Position numbers and translations under genes: made by a program. From the NCBI GenBank assembly GCA_014529385.2, contig CM043949.1, positions 143,735,242-143,793,241 on the forward strand: DNA of 58,000 nt, given 5' to 3'. The notes below the pieces were generated by a model that had not been told where the DNA came from, made no database searches, and worked only from the letters and a program-made list of their open reading frames with translations. Each line of letters begins with the position of its first letter. Positions within the stretch are counted from its first letter, which is position 1. Source of the stretch: Adiantum capillus-veneris (lineage: Eukaryota > Streptophyta > Polypodiopsida > Polypodiales > Pteridaceae). This document shows, piece by piece, positions 1 to 11,443 of this stretch.

Positions 1-2473
1 ATTTTGATGTATTATAACCCTGCTAATTATCTTGCTAACTTCTACATTGATTTATTAATTTTTCTATTTAATTTTTTGTCAAAATCAGACAATATTAGCT
101 AAGGTAATGAGCTAAATTGATTATCTATACTTTAGATAATTATCTCAACTTTCTAATGCTATTTTCTATCTCTAGTAATTACTATGTAATTAAATAAAGG
201 AACTAGCTAATTTCTCCCTTCAATTTATTCTTTAAAATAGACAATTTTAACCTAATTAAATTAGCTAAACTAATTTTATGTCCATGGCCTAATTATATTG
301 GCTTCATAACAATGATTTCTAGCTATGATAATTATTGTATAGTTATCTAAGTGATTTAGCTAATTTCTCTTTTTAATTTATACTTAAAAATAGACAATTT
401 TAGCCTAATTAATTAGCTAAACTAATTCTCTATTTATAGACTAATTATCTTGGCTTCATAATAGTGATTTCTAGCTATGATAAGTATTGTATAGTTATCT
501 AAATGATTTAGCTAGTTTCCCTCTTTAATTTATGCTCAAAAATAGATAATTTTAGCCTATTAATTAGCTAAACTAATTTTTTGTGCATTATTTAATTTTT
601 TCGGCTTTCTAACAATGATTTCTAGCTCTAATAATTATTATATAATTATCTAAGTGATTTAGCTAATTTCCCCCTTCAATTGATGCTTAAAACAGACAAT
701 TCTAATCTAATTAATTAGCTAAACTTTTTTTATGTCCATGGACTAATTATTTCGGCTTCATAATAGTGATTTCTAGCTTTGATAATTATTGTATGATTAT
801 CTAAGTGATTTAGCTAATTTTCCTTCAATTGATGCTTAAAATAGATAATTTTAATCTAATTAATTAGCTAAACTAATTTTTTGTGCATGGCCTAATTACC
901 TTGGCTTTAACAAGGTTTCCTAGCTCTGATAATTATTGTATAATTATCTAAGTAATTTAGCTAGTTTTCCCCTTCAATTTATGCTTAAAAACATACAATC
1001 TTAGCCTAATTAATTAATTAGCTAAGCTAATTATTTGTGCATGACCTAATTATCTAGGCTTTCTAACAATGATTTTTAGCTCTAATAATTACTGTATAAT
1101 TATCTAACTGATTTAGCTAATTTCCCCCTCCAATTTATTTTTAAAAATAGATAATTTTAGTCTAATTAAATTAACTAAACTATTTTTTCGTGCATGACCT
1201 ATTTATCTTGGCTTTTTAAGAGTGATTTTTAGCTCTAATAATTAATGTATAATTATCTAAGTGATTTTAGCTAATTTCCCCCTTCAATTTATGCTAAAAA
1301 ACATGCAATTTTAGCCTAATTAATTAGCTAAACTAATTATTTGTGCATGGCCTAATTACCTTGGCTTTCTAACAAGGTCTCCTAGCTAAACTAATTTTCT
1401 GTGCATGGCCTAATTACCTTGGCTTTCTAACAAAGTTTCCTAGCTTTGATAATTACTGTATAATTGTCTAAGTGTGTTAACTACTTTTTCCTTTATTTTA
1501 TGTTTAAAAACAGCTAATTTTTGCCTAATTAATTAGGTAGATTACTTAAAAAATTAAGATCTAATTTCCCTGGCTTCTAGACAGCATAACCAAGCTCTAA
1601 AAAATATGCTATAATTATTTAGGCTTAAAAACTATTTTTTCATTAATCAACCTAAAACTAATCATTTTCAACTTAATATACAGTAATAAATTAATTAGAT
1701 TACTAATCAAGCTTAAGAAATTAGTGATCGTCAGTCTAATGATAATTTAGAGAGTAGTTAATAATAGAGAATGCTTAATCTCCTCAATTAATAATTTAAT
1801 TAGAAAAATTAGTCAAAACTTAAGCTATTTTCTTAATTAACTAAAATTAAACTAATTACCTCGAGTAATTACAAAGAGTTGCTCTCTAAGTTATTTCTAT
1901 GAGGTATTCTCTTATTTGCAAGAGAATTCTGCCAGGACTCTGAGTCTGTGTGAAATTGTGAAGCAAAAGGGTCCTATTTATAGGTTTCTGGCACTCATAA
2001 AGCTTTCATAGGTTGAAAATGCCAGTTTCTTGCAGCTTAAGCAGCCCCGAGGCTCAAGATCGTGCCCCCTGCTGCTAATTGTGTCCCTGGCAGGTCAGTG
2101 ATGACCCCTCCCATCACCTGCCAGCTTTAAAAATCAAATCTGCTATATTTTGACCTATTTTTGCTTAAGCGGTAAATATCTGTAAAATATATGGAAGGCT
2201 TTAATAAAAGTCTACGCTCAAATGATTACTACAACCAACCAATTTTTCTTGGCAATTTAATTTACATTGAATCTTTCGGAAGGACTAGCTAGGGTTAGTT
2301 TTGGTCCGAACTTAATTCTGAAGATTTCTAGCCCTGGGTTTGTTGTGCTTAAGATTCCAAAAATACAATTTTTAACTGCTTTTGAGATAGTGCTTTACCT
2401 GTTTGTATGTCCATTGCTTTTTCCTAAAGCTTTAAGTAGATTCCTCTGCAGCTAGGAAGGTGGAGGCCTTACA
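1..2473 (-). repeat. 3' LTR of the gag-only element (partial)
   Basis: Position 1 aligns with about 6655 in the other LTR, so about 1.6 kb of this LTR lies outside the window. The shared unique block starts near 1925 (GAGAATTCTGCCAGGACTC) and is matched near 7979. The end at 2473 is ...CCTTACA, matching ...CGTTACA at 8555. It is longer than the matching part of the right LTR because it holds more copies of the tandem repeat. Confidence 0.8.
187..1500. repeat. ~152-bp tandem repeat array inside the left LTR
   Basis: The landmark AGCTAATTTCCCCCTTCAAT (with variants) recurs at about 206, 357, 511, 661, 812, 960, 1114 and 1269, that is every 148-155 bp. Each unit also carries CTAATTAATTAGCTAAACTA and a block near TGATTTCTAGCTCTGATAAT. 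The units are AT-rich and diverged by point changes. An irregular unit near 1320-1480 contains a partial duplication. Confidence 0.85.
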
Positions 2474-3299
2474 ATCACCCCAACTTCAGAATTTGAGATG
2501 CCCTCATCTCAACTGAAATTGGGAAAGTCTTTTAAAAAGAGAGGTTTCATCTTCCCAAGTGGCATTTTTGGGGGGAATAATCTTTCCACTTTACCAAGTG
2601 TTACCAATTACTCTTAGAGTTCTTTCTAGTTTCAAGGATACAATCTGGTTGGAGTTTCTACGATCCTTTACTAATTACTTGCTACTTATTTCCCCCAAGA
2701 AACTCTCTGTGTTGAGCCCATCTTAAAAACCTTTACAAACCATTTGTATCATCTCAAAAACCAGGTTAAATCCATTCCATAAAAGATCGATATATCCACC
2801 TTGTCAACATAAACGCGCTCGGTCTAACTAACCATTTAGAGCAATCAGCATCCTACAAGTACTATGTATGCCAACTTTGCCAATCTGAACGCATTCTTGC
2901 CATTCTGAACAATCAGCGTTTGGCACAAGCATACACCATTGCACTAGAGGTACCCCCTCTGTGCTCTAACCTGGTTGACCAATAATATGTAAAGGGTTTT
3001 AAGAGGTATCATACCAAAAGTTCGTTTAGTCTCTAGGTCATTTTTCAAGGAAGGATCTCTTGTGCACAAGGAATGTGAGTTTGTTTTTGGATAACTATCT
3101 CATTTCTAAGATTCGAATCCTGTCTTCCTAGCGAGAACCTCTTTCTCACTTGCTAGGTCTACTTTTAATTTCTTGATTGAATACTAACTTAACTTTGGAT
3201 TCCTTAAGTAATTTTGGAAAAGAAAATAATGTATACCATTATAATATATAAGTAACTCAAAGTTTTACATTATTGGTTTATTGTGGTTTACAAAATTGC
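2474..3299. other. Internal non-coding stretch between gag and 3' LTR
   Basis: No coding frame or known domain is seen here. On the minus strand the sequence next to the LTR reads GTTGGGGTGAT immediately before the LTR start, which would serve as a polypurine tract. A pol region would be expected here in an autonomous element and is absent. Confidence 0.5.
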
Positions 3300-4208
3300 C
3301 TATTGTTGATGAGCTCCAAAATTACTAACTGTAGACAAGAGAGTGGCTCTTTCATCTTCCTCATTCATTATGATTGTATAAGCTCTGGCTCCTCTTGCTC
3401 TTCCTCTATCTCGTCCTCCATTTCTACCTCCTCTTAGAATGTCTCTTTGATTTTGAGGAATGGCTCTAGCAATAGTTTGAGGGTTTTGCTCTTCAGGACA
3501 GTTATTTCTATAGTGCCCCATTTGATTGCATTTATAGTACCTAACGTTTGGAAAGGTCTACTCCAAGTTCCATGCTGCAGCTGTTCCAGGTTGTTGATAT
3601 CCTTGGTTGAAAGTTCCCCTGGCTCTTCCCCTAAAGTTATTAAATCCATTATAGTTCCTTGTAGAGTTGGTTCCTTCAGCTGCAAGAGACTTGGCCTTGG
3701 GAAGGGAATCTTGAATTGATGTAGGCCTCATGGCTTCAAGACGTGTACTCAAGGGTTTATTGAGGCCTTGACAGAATCGGGCAATTTGTTGCTCCATGGT
3801 CATCTGGGGAGCATAGCGTTATAAAGGCACAAACTTGGTGTATAAATCCTCTAGTGAAAGTCCTAATTGGTGTAGACCAAAGAATTCATTCATCTTAATA
3901 GCCTGATGTGCAGGAGGGAGATAGTGTTCTTTGATTGCCTGCTTCATTTTCTCCCAAGTCGTACTACTCGTGGGATTATCTCTGCAGTGTTGCTTCCACC
4001 AAAGTTTGGCATCTCCGCTGAGAAGGAACATGCCCAACATTGTTTGTTTTTCTTGAGCAGTTCCTGCAGCTTTAAAATAGTCCTCCCTAGCATCTAACCA
4101 TGCTTCAGCATCTCGCTCTAAATTGGGCCCCTCTCCCGTGAAGGTAGGGAGTTTGACTTGCTTTAGTAATAATTTTTTCTCTTGAGTAACAGTGTAAAGG
4201 CTATTCAT
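3300..4208 (-). pseudogene. gag: Broken gag (capsid/nucleocapsid) of Ty3/gypsy type
   Basis: The reading starts at an ATG at 4208. The first frame (129 aa) has the retrotransposon gag core, with KLPTFTGEG, then AEAWLDAREDYF, LSGDAKLWWKQH and WEKMKQAIKEHYLP. The frame stops at 3819 and resumes in another frame with MTMEQQIARFCQGLN and a Gly/Arg-rich tail. The zinc knuckle is at about 3490-3545, where the first Cys has become Tyr (YYKCNQMGHYRNNC). A further Arg/Gly-rich tail ends at 3300. Gag would form the particle and bind genomic RNA. Stops, frame changes and the lost Cys make it non-functional. No protease follows it. Confidence 0.85.
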
Positions 4209-5036
4209 GCGAGTATTATCCTGGGATTGAATTAGTGAAAAATAGTACCATATGAAAATGTCTCTTACTTATGCTTTTTACTTATCTCATACTCAAAAAA
4301 TTTGCACACAGGATGAAGACAATTGCCAAACCATAAACAAAATTTCTTATAGCATACCCATGAGAACCATAATATGTACAAAAGTTAATACAATCCATGA
4401 AGATCCTACTATGTACAAGAGTGATGACAATCCTATACTAGAATCTTGTGGACTTTGGGTGGATCAGATATAGGACCAAAATATACAACATCTTTTGGTC
4501 CACTAAAACTAGAGCCTACACCTATGGGCCTAATTCTACCTGGGTAGATTACTTTAGACACCTAATCACACCCACTGATTTTGTGATACTTGTACATCAT
4601 CTATTACAAGGGTTTCCTCTAGATTCTCCGTACCAATGAAAAAAGTATACTTCAATCACTTGAAGGTCTTCGGCCCATTTAAGTCTCTTCATATTTAGTT
4701 CTAAACCTTCTAGCTCTCCCGCATCAATGAATAAAATTTCACCAGATCCTGACCAGTTGGTCCTCCAAGTGGGAGGAGTCCTATCTAGCCATTTCATCAC
4801 CCTTTTTCACATTGAATAGTGTCGTCATAGGCAAGCCCTCATAAACCTAATGTTGAAATCCATGAATTTGTGGTAGGGCTGATGCAAATCTTCTTGCAAA
4901 GATGGGGATGATTCTCTCCCTTTCTTTCTCTCCCTCTTTTCAATTAAATACGTCTTTAATTGAAGTTGTCAAAGATCACTTATTTCAACTTAACACCTTA
5001 AACTTTTCCCTAGGTCCAAGAATTTAATTAACACAT
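4209..5036. other. Leader region between primer site and gag
   Basis: This is the 5' untranslated part of the gag-only element when read on the minus strand. No coding frame beyond chance was recognised. A pyrimidine-rich tract lies at 4910-4945. Confidence 0.4.
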
Positions 5037-5048
5037 GCTCTGATACCG
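5037..5048 (-). other. Primer-binding site, initiator-Met tRNA type
   Basis: The minus strand reads CGGTATCAGAGC, one mismatch from the common plant site TGGTATCAGAGC. It lies two bases inside the LTR end (TCTCACA at 5051), which fixes both the LTR border and the minus orientation of the element. Confidence 0.85.
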
Positions 5049-5050
5049 CT

Positions 5051-8000
5051 TGTGAGATCCGCAACCAAGACCAAAATTGGGATGGGGTTCTTAACAGGTC
5101 TCTAGGCCTAATAAAAATCAAAGTCTCTAAACAAGAAAAATCCAAGTAATAGACCTTTACCACCATTGACAATGGTTTGAATCTATAGCCCTAGAAGAAG
5201 ACCTACTCCTGTCTCGCAGTGGAAACGAGATAACATATTGAAAGTCCAAAACTATTTTGGCCCTATAACTTCCATAAGTTGGGCTAAGGTATCCTCAACC
5301 AACGCTTTTTTCCTCCTAACAGATGTGAGGGCACATCCATTGGTGGAATCCTCTTCCAAGTGAAGAAGTTTTCCAGTCATTTTTAGTCTGCAAGGATGAA
5401 TAGTTACCTGACTAATCAGGTCCACCCGCCCATGATTGACACCCTTAGTCAATCCCCACTTACCACCCTGCACTCACACATGATCCTTTTGTTTTCTAAT
5501 TACTATCACATTTTATCACAATTAAAATAATGATTCCTTTTATCTTTTATAACATTAATTCATTGAAACAACCCTTGAAAGCAGTATTGAAAACATTCTT
5601 TTAGCAAACAGACATCTTTAAACTTAAGACAGGGTACTGTCAATCAAAAGATTGTTCATAATAACCATGACCAGTACTCTTCTTGTCTCAAGGCCACCTA
5701 AGGGTGAAAAATGGCACCCATTCCTTGTTCCCAATCCGGAGTGGATAAACCCCCACCCAAGGTTCGGGGTGCCCATACACCAAACCAGTTTCCCATACAA
5801 CTGGGCAGCTCCCCTAGGATAAAACGACATCCTAACTTATATAGAAACATCAAGACATGACACGGAGTAGAAACTCATCGTTCATGGGGGATAACCGACT
5901 TATCCGTAGCTTGTAAAGCCATCATTATTCATCAAAATATACCAAGTAGTCGGAGGTGTCTTGAAACAAGCTATCTTAAGGATGATCAAACATTCTTTCC
6001 TAGGTCAACCAATCTTAGCCCAAACAATTTTTTCCTAATTACAAACAATGCATGTTGGTTTCTTGGAAGTTACCTTTCGTTTTCGGCCAATTATTCCTTT
6101 TCTGATTCTTACTCACTCCTTACGTATGCAATGCTAACTTATAAAAGAACTTAAATTATTCAAAGACTTAATTGCATAATGGAAAATCTACCTAGGACTG
6201 ATCGGCCATCTGTTGTTGCTGTGCTAACGTCTGAAGACTCTCCTCCGTAGGCCTACTACTAGGCCCAACCTCATGGTCATGAGATGCCCTAGCCCTCTTG
6301 TGAGTTGCATTGTCCTCATTGAACTGAGGATTTTCTTGGGTCCTCCTCAAAGCCATAGTGATAGTCTTATAGAAGGATACTTAATTAATTAGAGAATTAA
6401 TTGAATATTCTCTCCTATTTCTTTTACCCAAAAATAGAAATTTTTAAACTTAGTAAATATCTTTGATAAAATATATGGGTGAGATATTTCTATCTTAACT
6501 TTTTGGTAGTATTATTTTTCTCCCATAATTATCCTATAATTATCAAAGCTATTTTACTACTTTCCTTGTTTAATTTCTCTTCAAAAATATCCTAATTTAG
6601 CTTTAGTAATTTATAAGATACTTATCTGCTCATGGGATATTTTTCTTAGGTAGATTTTGATGTATTATAACCTTGGTAATTATATAGATAATTAGCTAAA
6701 CTAATTATCTATACTTAAGATAATGATCCTAACTTTCTAATGTTATTTTCCATCTCTAATAGTTACTATATAATGATATGAACTAATTAGCTAATTTTCC
6801 CCTTCAATTTATGCTTAGAAATAGACACTTTTAACCTTATTAATTAGCTAAACTATTCTTTTATGCATAGCCTAATTCTCTCAGCTTTGTAACAATGATT
6901 TATAGCTATGATAATTACTGTATAGTTATATAAGTGATTTTGCTAATTTCCCCCTTCAATTTATACTTAAAAGCACACAATTTTAGCTTAATTAGCTAAA
7001 CTAATTCTCTATTCATGGCCTAATTATCTTGGCTTCATAAGAGTGATTTCTTAGTATGATAATTACTATATAATTATCTAAGTTATTTCGCTAATTTTCT
7101 CTTTCAATTAATGCTTTAAAACAAAAAAAATTAGCCTCATTAATTAGCTAAACTAATTTTCTATGTTGGACCTAATAATTATTTTGACTTTCTAACAATG
7201 ATTTCTAGCTTTTATAATTATTGTATGATTTTCTAAGTGATTTAGCTAGTTTCTCCTTCAATTTATGCTTTAAAACAAACAATTTTAGCTTAATTAATGA
7301 GCTAAATCAATTTTTTGTGCATGAACTAATTATCTCGACTTCATTACAGTTATTTCTATCTTTGATAATTATTGCATAATTATCTAAGTGAATTGGCTAA
7401 TTTCCCCCTTTAATTTATGCTTATAAAGAAGAAATTTTAGCCTAATTAATTAGCTGAAGTAATTTTATGTGCATAGCCTAATTACCTTGGCTTCCTCACA
7501 AGGTTTTCTAGCTCTTATAGTTACTGTATAATTATCTAGGTGATTTATCTAATTTCCCCCTTTAATTTATGCTTAAAAGCATACAATTTTAGCCTAATTA
7601 ATCAGGTAGATTACTCAAAAAATTAAGATCTAATTTCCTTGGCTTCTAGACAGCATAGCCAAGCTCTAAAAATTATACTATAATTATTTAGGCTTAAAAA
7701 ATATCTTTCTTCATAAATCAATCTAAAATTAATCATTTTCAACTTAATATGCAGTAATTAATTCATTAGAATACTGATCAAGCTTAAGTAATTAATGATC
7801 AACAACCTAATGATAATAGGGAATTCTTAATCTCTTTAATTAGTAATTTAATTAGGAAAATTAATCAAAACTTAAGCTATTTTCTTAATTAACTAAAATT
7901 AAACTAATTACCTTGATTAATTACAAAGCTTTTTTACTCTCTAAGTAATTTTTGTGAGATATTCTCTTATTTGCAAGAGAATTCTGCCAGGACTCCGAGT

Positions 8001-8555
8001 CTGTGTGAAATTGTGAACCAAAAGGGTCCTATTTATAGGTTTCTGGCACTCATAAGCTTTCATAGGCTGAAAATGCCAGTTGCTTGCAGCTCAAGCAGCC
8101 CCCATGCTCAAGATGGTGTCCCCTACTGCTAATTGTGTCCCTGGCAGGTCAGTGATGACCCCTCCCATCAGCTACCAGCTTTAAAATTCAAATCTACTAT
8201 AGTTTGACCTATTTTTGCTTAATTGGTAAATATCTGGTAAATATATGTAAAATATCAGGGAGGCCTTAGGAAAAGTCTATGCTCAAATGATTACTACAAC
8301 CATCCAATTTTTCTTGGCAATTTAATTTTCATTGAATCTTTCGGAGGGACTAGCGGGGTCAGTTTTGGTTCGAACTTCAGTTTTGGTCCGAACTTAATTT
8401 TGAAAATTTCTAGCCCTGTGTTTGCTATGCTTAAGATTCCAAAAATACCATTTTTAGCTAATTTTGATATAGTGCTTTACATGTTTCTATGTCCAATGCT
8501 TTTCCTTAAAACTTTAAGTAGATTCCTCTGCAGCTAGAAAGATGGAGACGTTACA
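5051..8555 (-). repeat. 5' LTR of the gag-only element, 3505 bp
   Basis: On the minus strand it runs from TGTAACGTCTCC at 8555 to GGATCTCACA at 5051. The part from about 6655 to 8555 matches the left LTR. The part 5051-6650 has no partner in view because the left LTR is cut by the window. No convincing coding frame is found in it. A length of 3.5 kb is unusually long for an LTR. Confidence 0.85.
6785..7610. repeat. ~150-bp tandem repeat array inside the right LTR
   Basis: The same landmark as in the left LTR recurs near 6790, 6942, 7090, 7247, 7392 and 7551. About six units are present against nine or so in the other LTR, so the arrays have changed copy number since insertion. Confidence 0.8.
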
Positions 8556-9718
8556 TCTTCTAGCAGAGTCCTCTTTATTTTATCAACTTTGCCAATATGT
8601 TTTAAAATCAAATTGATAAAATGCGCACAACATGGTACCCATGTTAATTTCGGGTACTTTTCTTGGATTGCGAGATATGCGCCTTTATAATTTCCAGCAT
8701 TGTTTGTGACGATGGATGTTACATTCCTTGGCTCTCTTGCTTTTGAGATGGCATGCTTATATGTCATTTTAAGAAAGGGAATTGTTTTTTCTTCCAAAGC
8801 CATGTCAATGGCTTCTAAGAATATTGAACCTTGGGTACAAATTAACATCAAATTGATCAAAGGCTTCTTCTGACAATTGGTCCATCCATCCAAGGCTATA
8901 GGGCACCCAAAGGTAGAAACATATTTCAACACTGCATATTTGAGCGTACTTTCTACCTCATCTTTTACTTTGTCAACATACTCTATGTGCATTTTATTAT
9001 AATCTAGCATCACAAATCGGTTTTTAGCGATGCTCATCAATGCATCTTTGAAGATAGGTTTGCACACTACATTCAATGGAATACCACATGCGAGAAATGC
9101 TTACATCCACTTCAAATGCAGCATGTATAACCATTGTTTATCAAAAGCTTAATGAAGAGTCTGATCAATAGATATCCCTTTTTCGATACCATCGATGTAA
9201 TTTCTCTCCAAATTAGATGCATGACTAGACGAACCTGCTTTAAGGGACTTTGTACCATGCACTTCACTCTGGGAACAACGATTAGGAAATTTTTTCTTTC
9301 TGTTCTTAGTGCACATGGAATTCGTCTCCTCATTCACAACATGTCCTTTTTCATCTATTGGATTTGTTCTCCCTTTATTTTTACTCTCAAGTATAGCCTT
9401 TACCTTTTGTGCATAATCAAAAAATCTTTCATAGATGTCTCATGGAGGTTAACTGCAAGGCCCCACATTTCTTGGAACTTTGAATAAATGCTCTTTGATC
9501 CTAGTAGCATTCATGTGGTGACAAGACTTGCACTTCAAGCAAGCAGTTTGTCTTGACACTATTTCATCCATATACGTCCACTCATGACCACAAACCATAA
9601 TGCACAAAAGGGATATGTAAAGAATAGAAAATTGTAAGTTGATCCTTCTATCAACCGCACACCTGAAGTACACTATATATTCATTGATTTTGTCAAAAAT
9701 TTGATAGTAAGTAGTCAA
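8556..9718 (-). pseudogene. hAT transposase relic (BED zinc finger plus DUF659 region)
   Basis: Read from 9718 leftwards, the first frame ends with a BED-type finger, C-x2-C-x10-H-x10-C in the segment around CKSCHHMNATRIKEHLF. A low-similarity linker crosses at least two frames (9112-9440). The frame 9076-8534 then carries the DUF659 / RNase H-like start with ALDGWTNCQKKPLINLML and YKGAYLAIQEKYPKLTWVPC. The first catalytic Asp (DGWT) is kept, but the second, normally in a T-D-N-A-x-N-Y motif, is Asn here (VTNNAGNY). Similarity stops at 8555, where the gag-only retrotransposon inserted; the rest of the gene is outside the window. The product would have been a cut-and-paste transposase acting in the nucleus. 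It is clearly dead. Confidence 0.85.
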
Positions 9719-10003
9719 CCATTACTTGCATCAATTCCATTGTAAGCACACTTTAAAAAGAGAATATAATTCTTTGTTTAGATCTTTGGAATGAATTTCA
9801 CATAGTTTATACACTTACAAATGATAAGAATCATACACTAAATAATATTTTGTCGCATCTGAGCATCTCAAGGTGATGTTAACCATTGGCATCCACTTCT
9901 AGTAGTCATGCACCCTCGGGGAAATCACTTATCAAAAGACCCCTATATCATGTGCGTTCAAGAGGTAATTAATAATACCCCAATATACATACTATACTTA
10001 CAT
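9719..10003. other. Unassigned AT-rich sequence
   Basis: This lies between the hAT relic and the next LTR. No coding frame, repeat or hAT terminal inverted repeat was recognised. Confidence 0.4.
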
Positions 10004-10368
10004 TGTGAGCCTATTTAAAAAACCCCCACCCCCCTCTGTATGTATACATTTTTATACATTTTAGTCTTTGAATAATCCTCTCCGGTTAACTCACATGATA
10101 TCATACACATTCTAAAAAGTGACCGCCCCGGGCATGCACCGGGCTTGTCCGTCCAATAGGAAAAGGGTAAGAATGATCGCCGATGAGAGGCGCACTCTAA
10201 TTGGAACATTCAAGGGTTAGTTGGCTAAGCATGGGCGCCCAAGTGTGAATGGGTGAGCTCATATAAAAGTCACCTAAACCTAAAAATCACTCATTCTCTC
10301 ATTTGTGCAATTGAAGAGTGCTCTTGCTCCATCTCCATCTTCTTCTTCATCTCCTTGTGTGTGTGCGT

Positions 10369-10427
<59 letters not shown>

Positions 10428-10682
10428 TGTGTGTGTGTGTGTGTGTGATCGAGCATTGCGACAGCACGTAGCGGCGGCGAGGCGGTTGAGCGTGGCATGG
10501 CGGTAGCTCCCTCTTCTTCGCGGCGAGGAATCCTCCACGAAGGCGATCATAGGGTGGTGAGTGACACACCCTTGCTCTCTTAAGCTTGCTAGATTAATCT
10601 GGTTGTGTGTTTGCAACCATTTGTGGCTCGCACACAGTGTACGACAAGTCCCTTGCTTTGACACGTGCAATAGATGCACACA
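10004..10682 (+). repeat. 5' LTR of a Ty3/gypsy (Athila/Tat-type) element
   Basis: The right border is set by a tRNA-Asp primer site four bases downstream of ...GCACACA. A candidate promoter TATA motif (CATATAAAAG) lies at 10260-10269. The start at TGTGAGCC (10004) is a guess from the TG terminus, because no partner LTR is in the window. Confidence 0.55.
10355..10447. repeat. Compound (TG)n-(GA)n-(TG)n microsatellite
   Basis: TG repeats to 10399, then GA to about 10426, then TG again to about 10447. It lies downstream of the LTR TATA motif. Open frames over it on both strands are low-complexity artefacts. Confidence 0.95.
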
Positions 10683-10686
10683 TTTT

Positions 10687-10704
10687 TGGTGCCGTTGTCG
10701 GGGA
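10687..10704 (+). other. Primer-binding site, Asp tRNA type
   Basis: TGGTGCCGTTGTCGGGGA differs by two bases from the TGGCGCCGTTGCCGGGGA site common in plant Athila/Tat elements, which pairs with the 3' end of tRNA-Asp. Confidence 0.85.
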
Positions 10705-11443
10705 TATGCCCTACACTAAGCTTGAATAGTACTCTATGCTGCTTTGTGAGATGTAGGAAAGGTAGAGAAAGAAGGTGTGTGGCTGTTGAGAAGGATTTCT
10801 GAACTTTGTTTTTTGCTAAAGAGTACTTTTTCTATTAATAAGGTGTTAGATATTTTTGCTACAATGTACTGTTTTCTGTTGATAAGGTGTTAGATTTAAG
10901 GTATTACACTTATAATGTTAGATATGTAAGGTGTAGTAAGTAGATCTGTTAGTTAATTAGTTGTTGTAGTATTGTGTTAAACAGTGTGTAACAATAGCTC
11001 TGCTAGTTGCAAGTAGGTAGGTTAGGTGTGTGTGTGTGCGCACGGTGCGTCTGCAACGACCTTATCCTCCTAAAAGATATATTTATTTATTTATTTATTT
11101 ATTTTAAAGGAAGGACCAAGATCGGGAACATTCCCCAAGCCCAAGTCCAAGCCCAGGCTCAGACCTCAGTCACCCTTTGGACTTCCTTATTTTAGTCTCA
11201 CTCCTAAGTAAAAATTGACCCTTTTGAGGACCATCGGAGCTTTGGGTAACCGAGCGCTGTGTTGTAAAGCACACCACAACCCCCTGAGAAATACGCTTGT
11301 TTTAAGCTATCATACGCTCTAATCCAAATACCGATCGTCAAAAGGCATCAAAAAACAAGTGAAAACGGGGTGCAAAACGCCCAAAAAATCGAGCGGTTAA
11401 CCTTCAAGGGTATTCACCGACGCTTGTAGGGTGCCAAAGGCAC
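10705..11443 (+). other. Leader of the first Tat-type element
   Basis: This is untranslated sequence between primer site and gag. It holds a short (ATTT)n run at 11082-11106 and a TG-rich stretch near 11025-11040. No palindrome array like those in the two later Tat-type elements was found. Confidence 0.6.

Larger units (their letters stand above)
1..8555 (-). mobile_element. Gag-only LTR retrotransposon with giant LTRs, left end cut by window
   Basis: Positions 1-2473 and about 6655-8555 are diverged copies of one sequence, and they flank an internal region of only about 2.6 kb (2474-5050). Read on the minus strand, the order is 5' LTR (8555 to 5051), initiator-Met primer site, gag, a G-rich polypurine-like stretch next to 2474, then the 3' LTR. 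The LTR termini read TG...CA on the minus strand. No protease, RT or integrase is visible between the LTRs, so the element must have depended on proteins from elsewhere; this matches the class of terminal-repeat retrotransposons with a GAG domain. The target duplication cannot be tested because the left end is outside the window. The right end lies directly against the hAT relic, so this element inserted into hAT sequence. Confidence 0.8.

Noticed and set aside
10280-10679. Several overlapping open frames on both strands rich in His/Thr, Leu/Ser or Val/Cys
   Set aside because: They are translations of the TG/GA microsatellite and have no other support.
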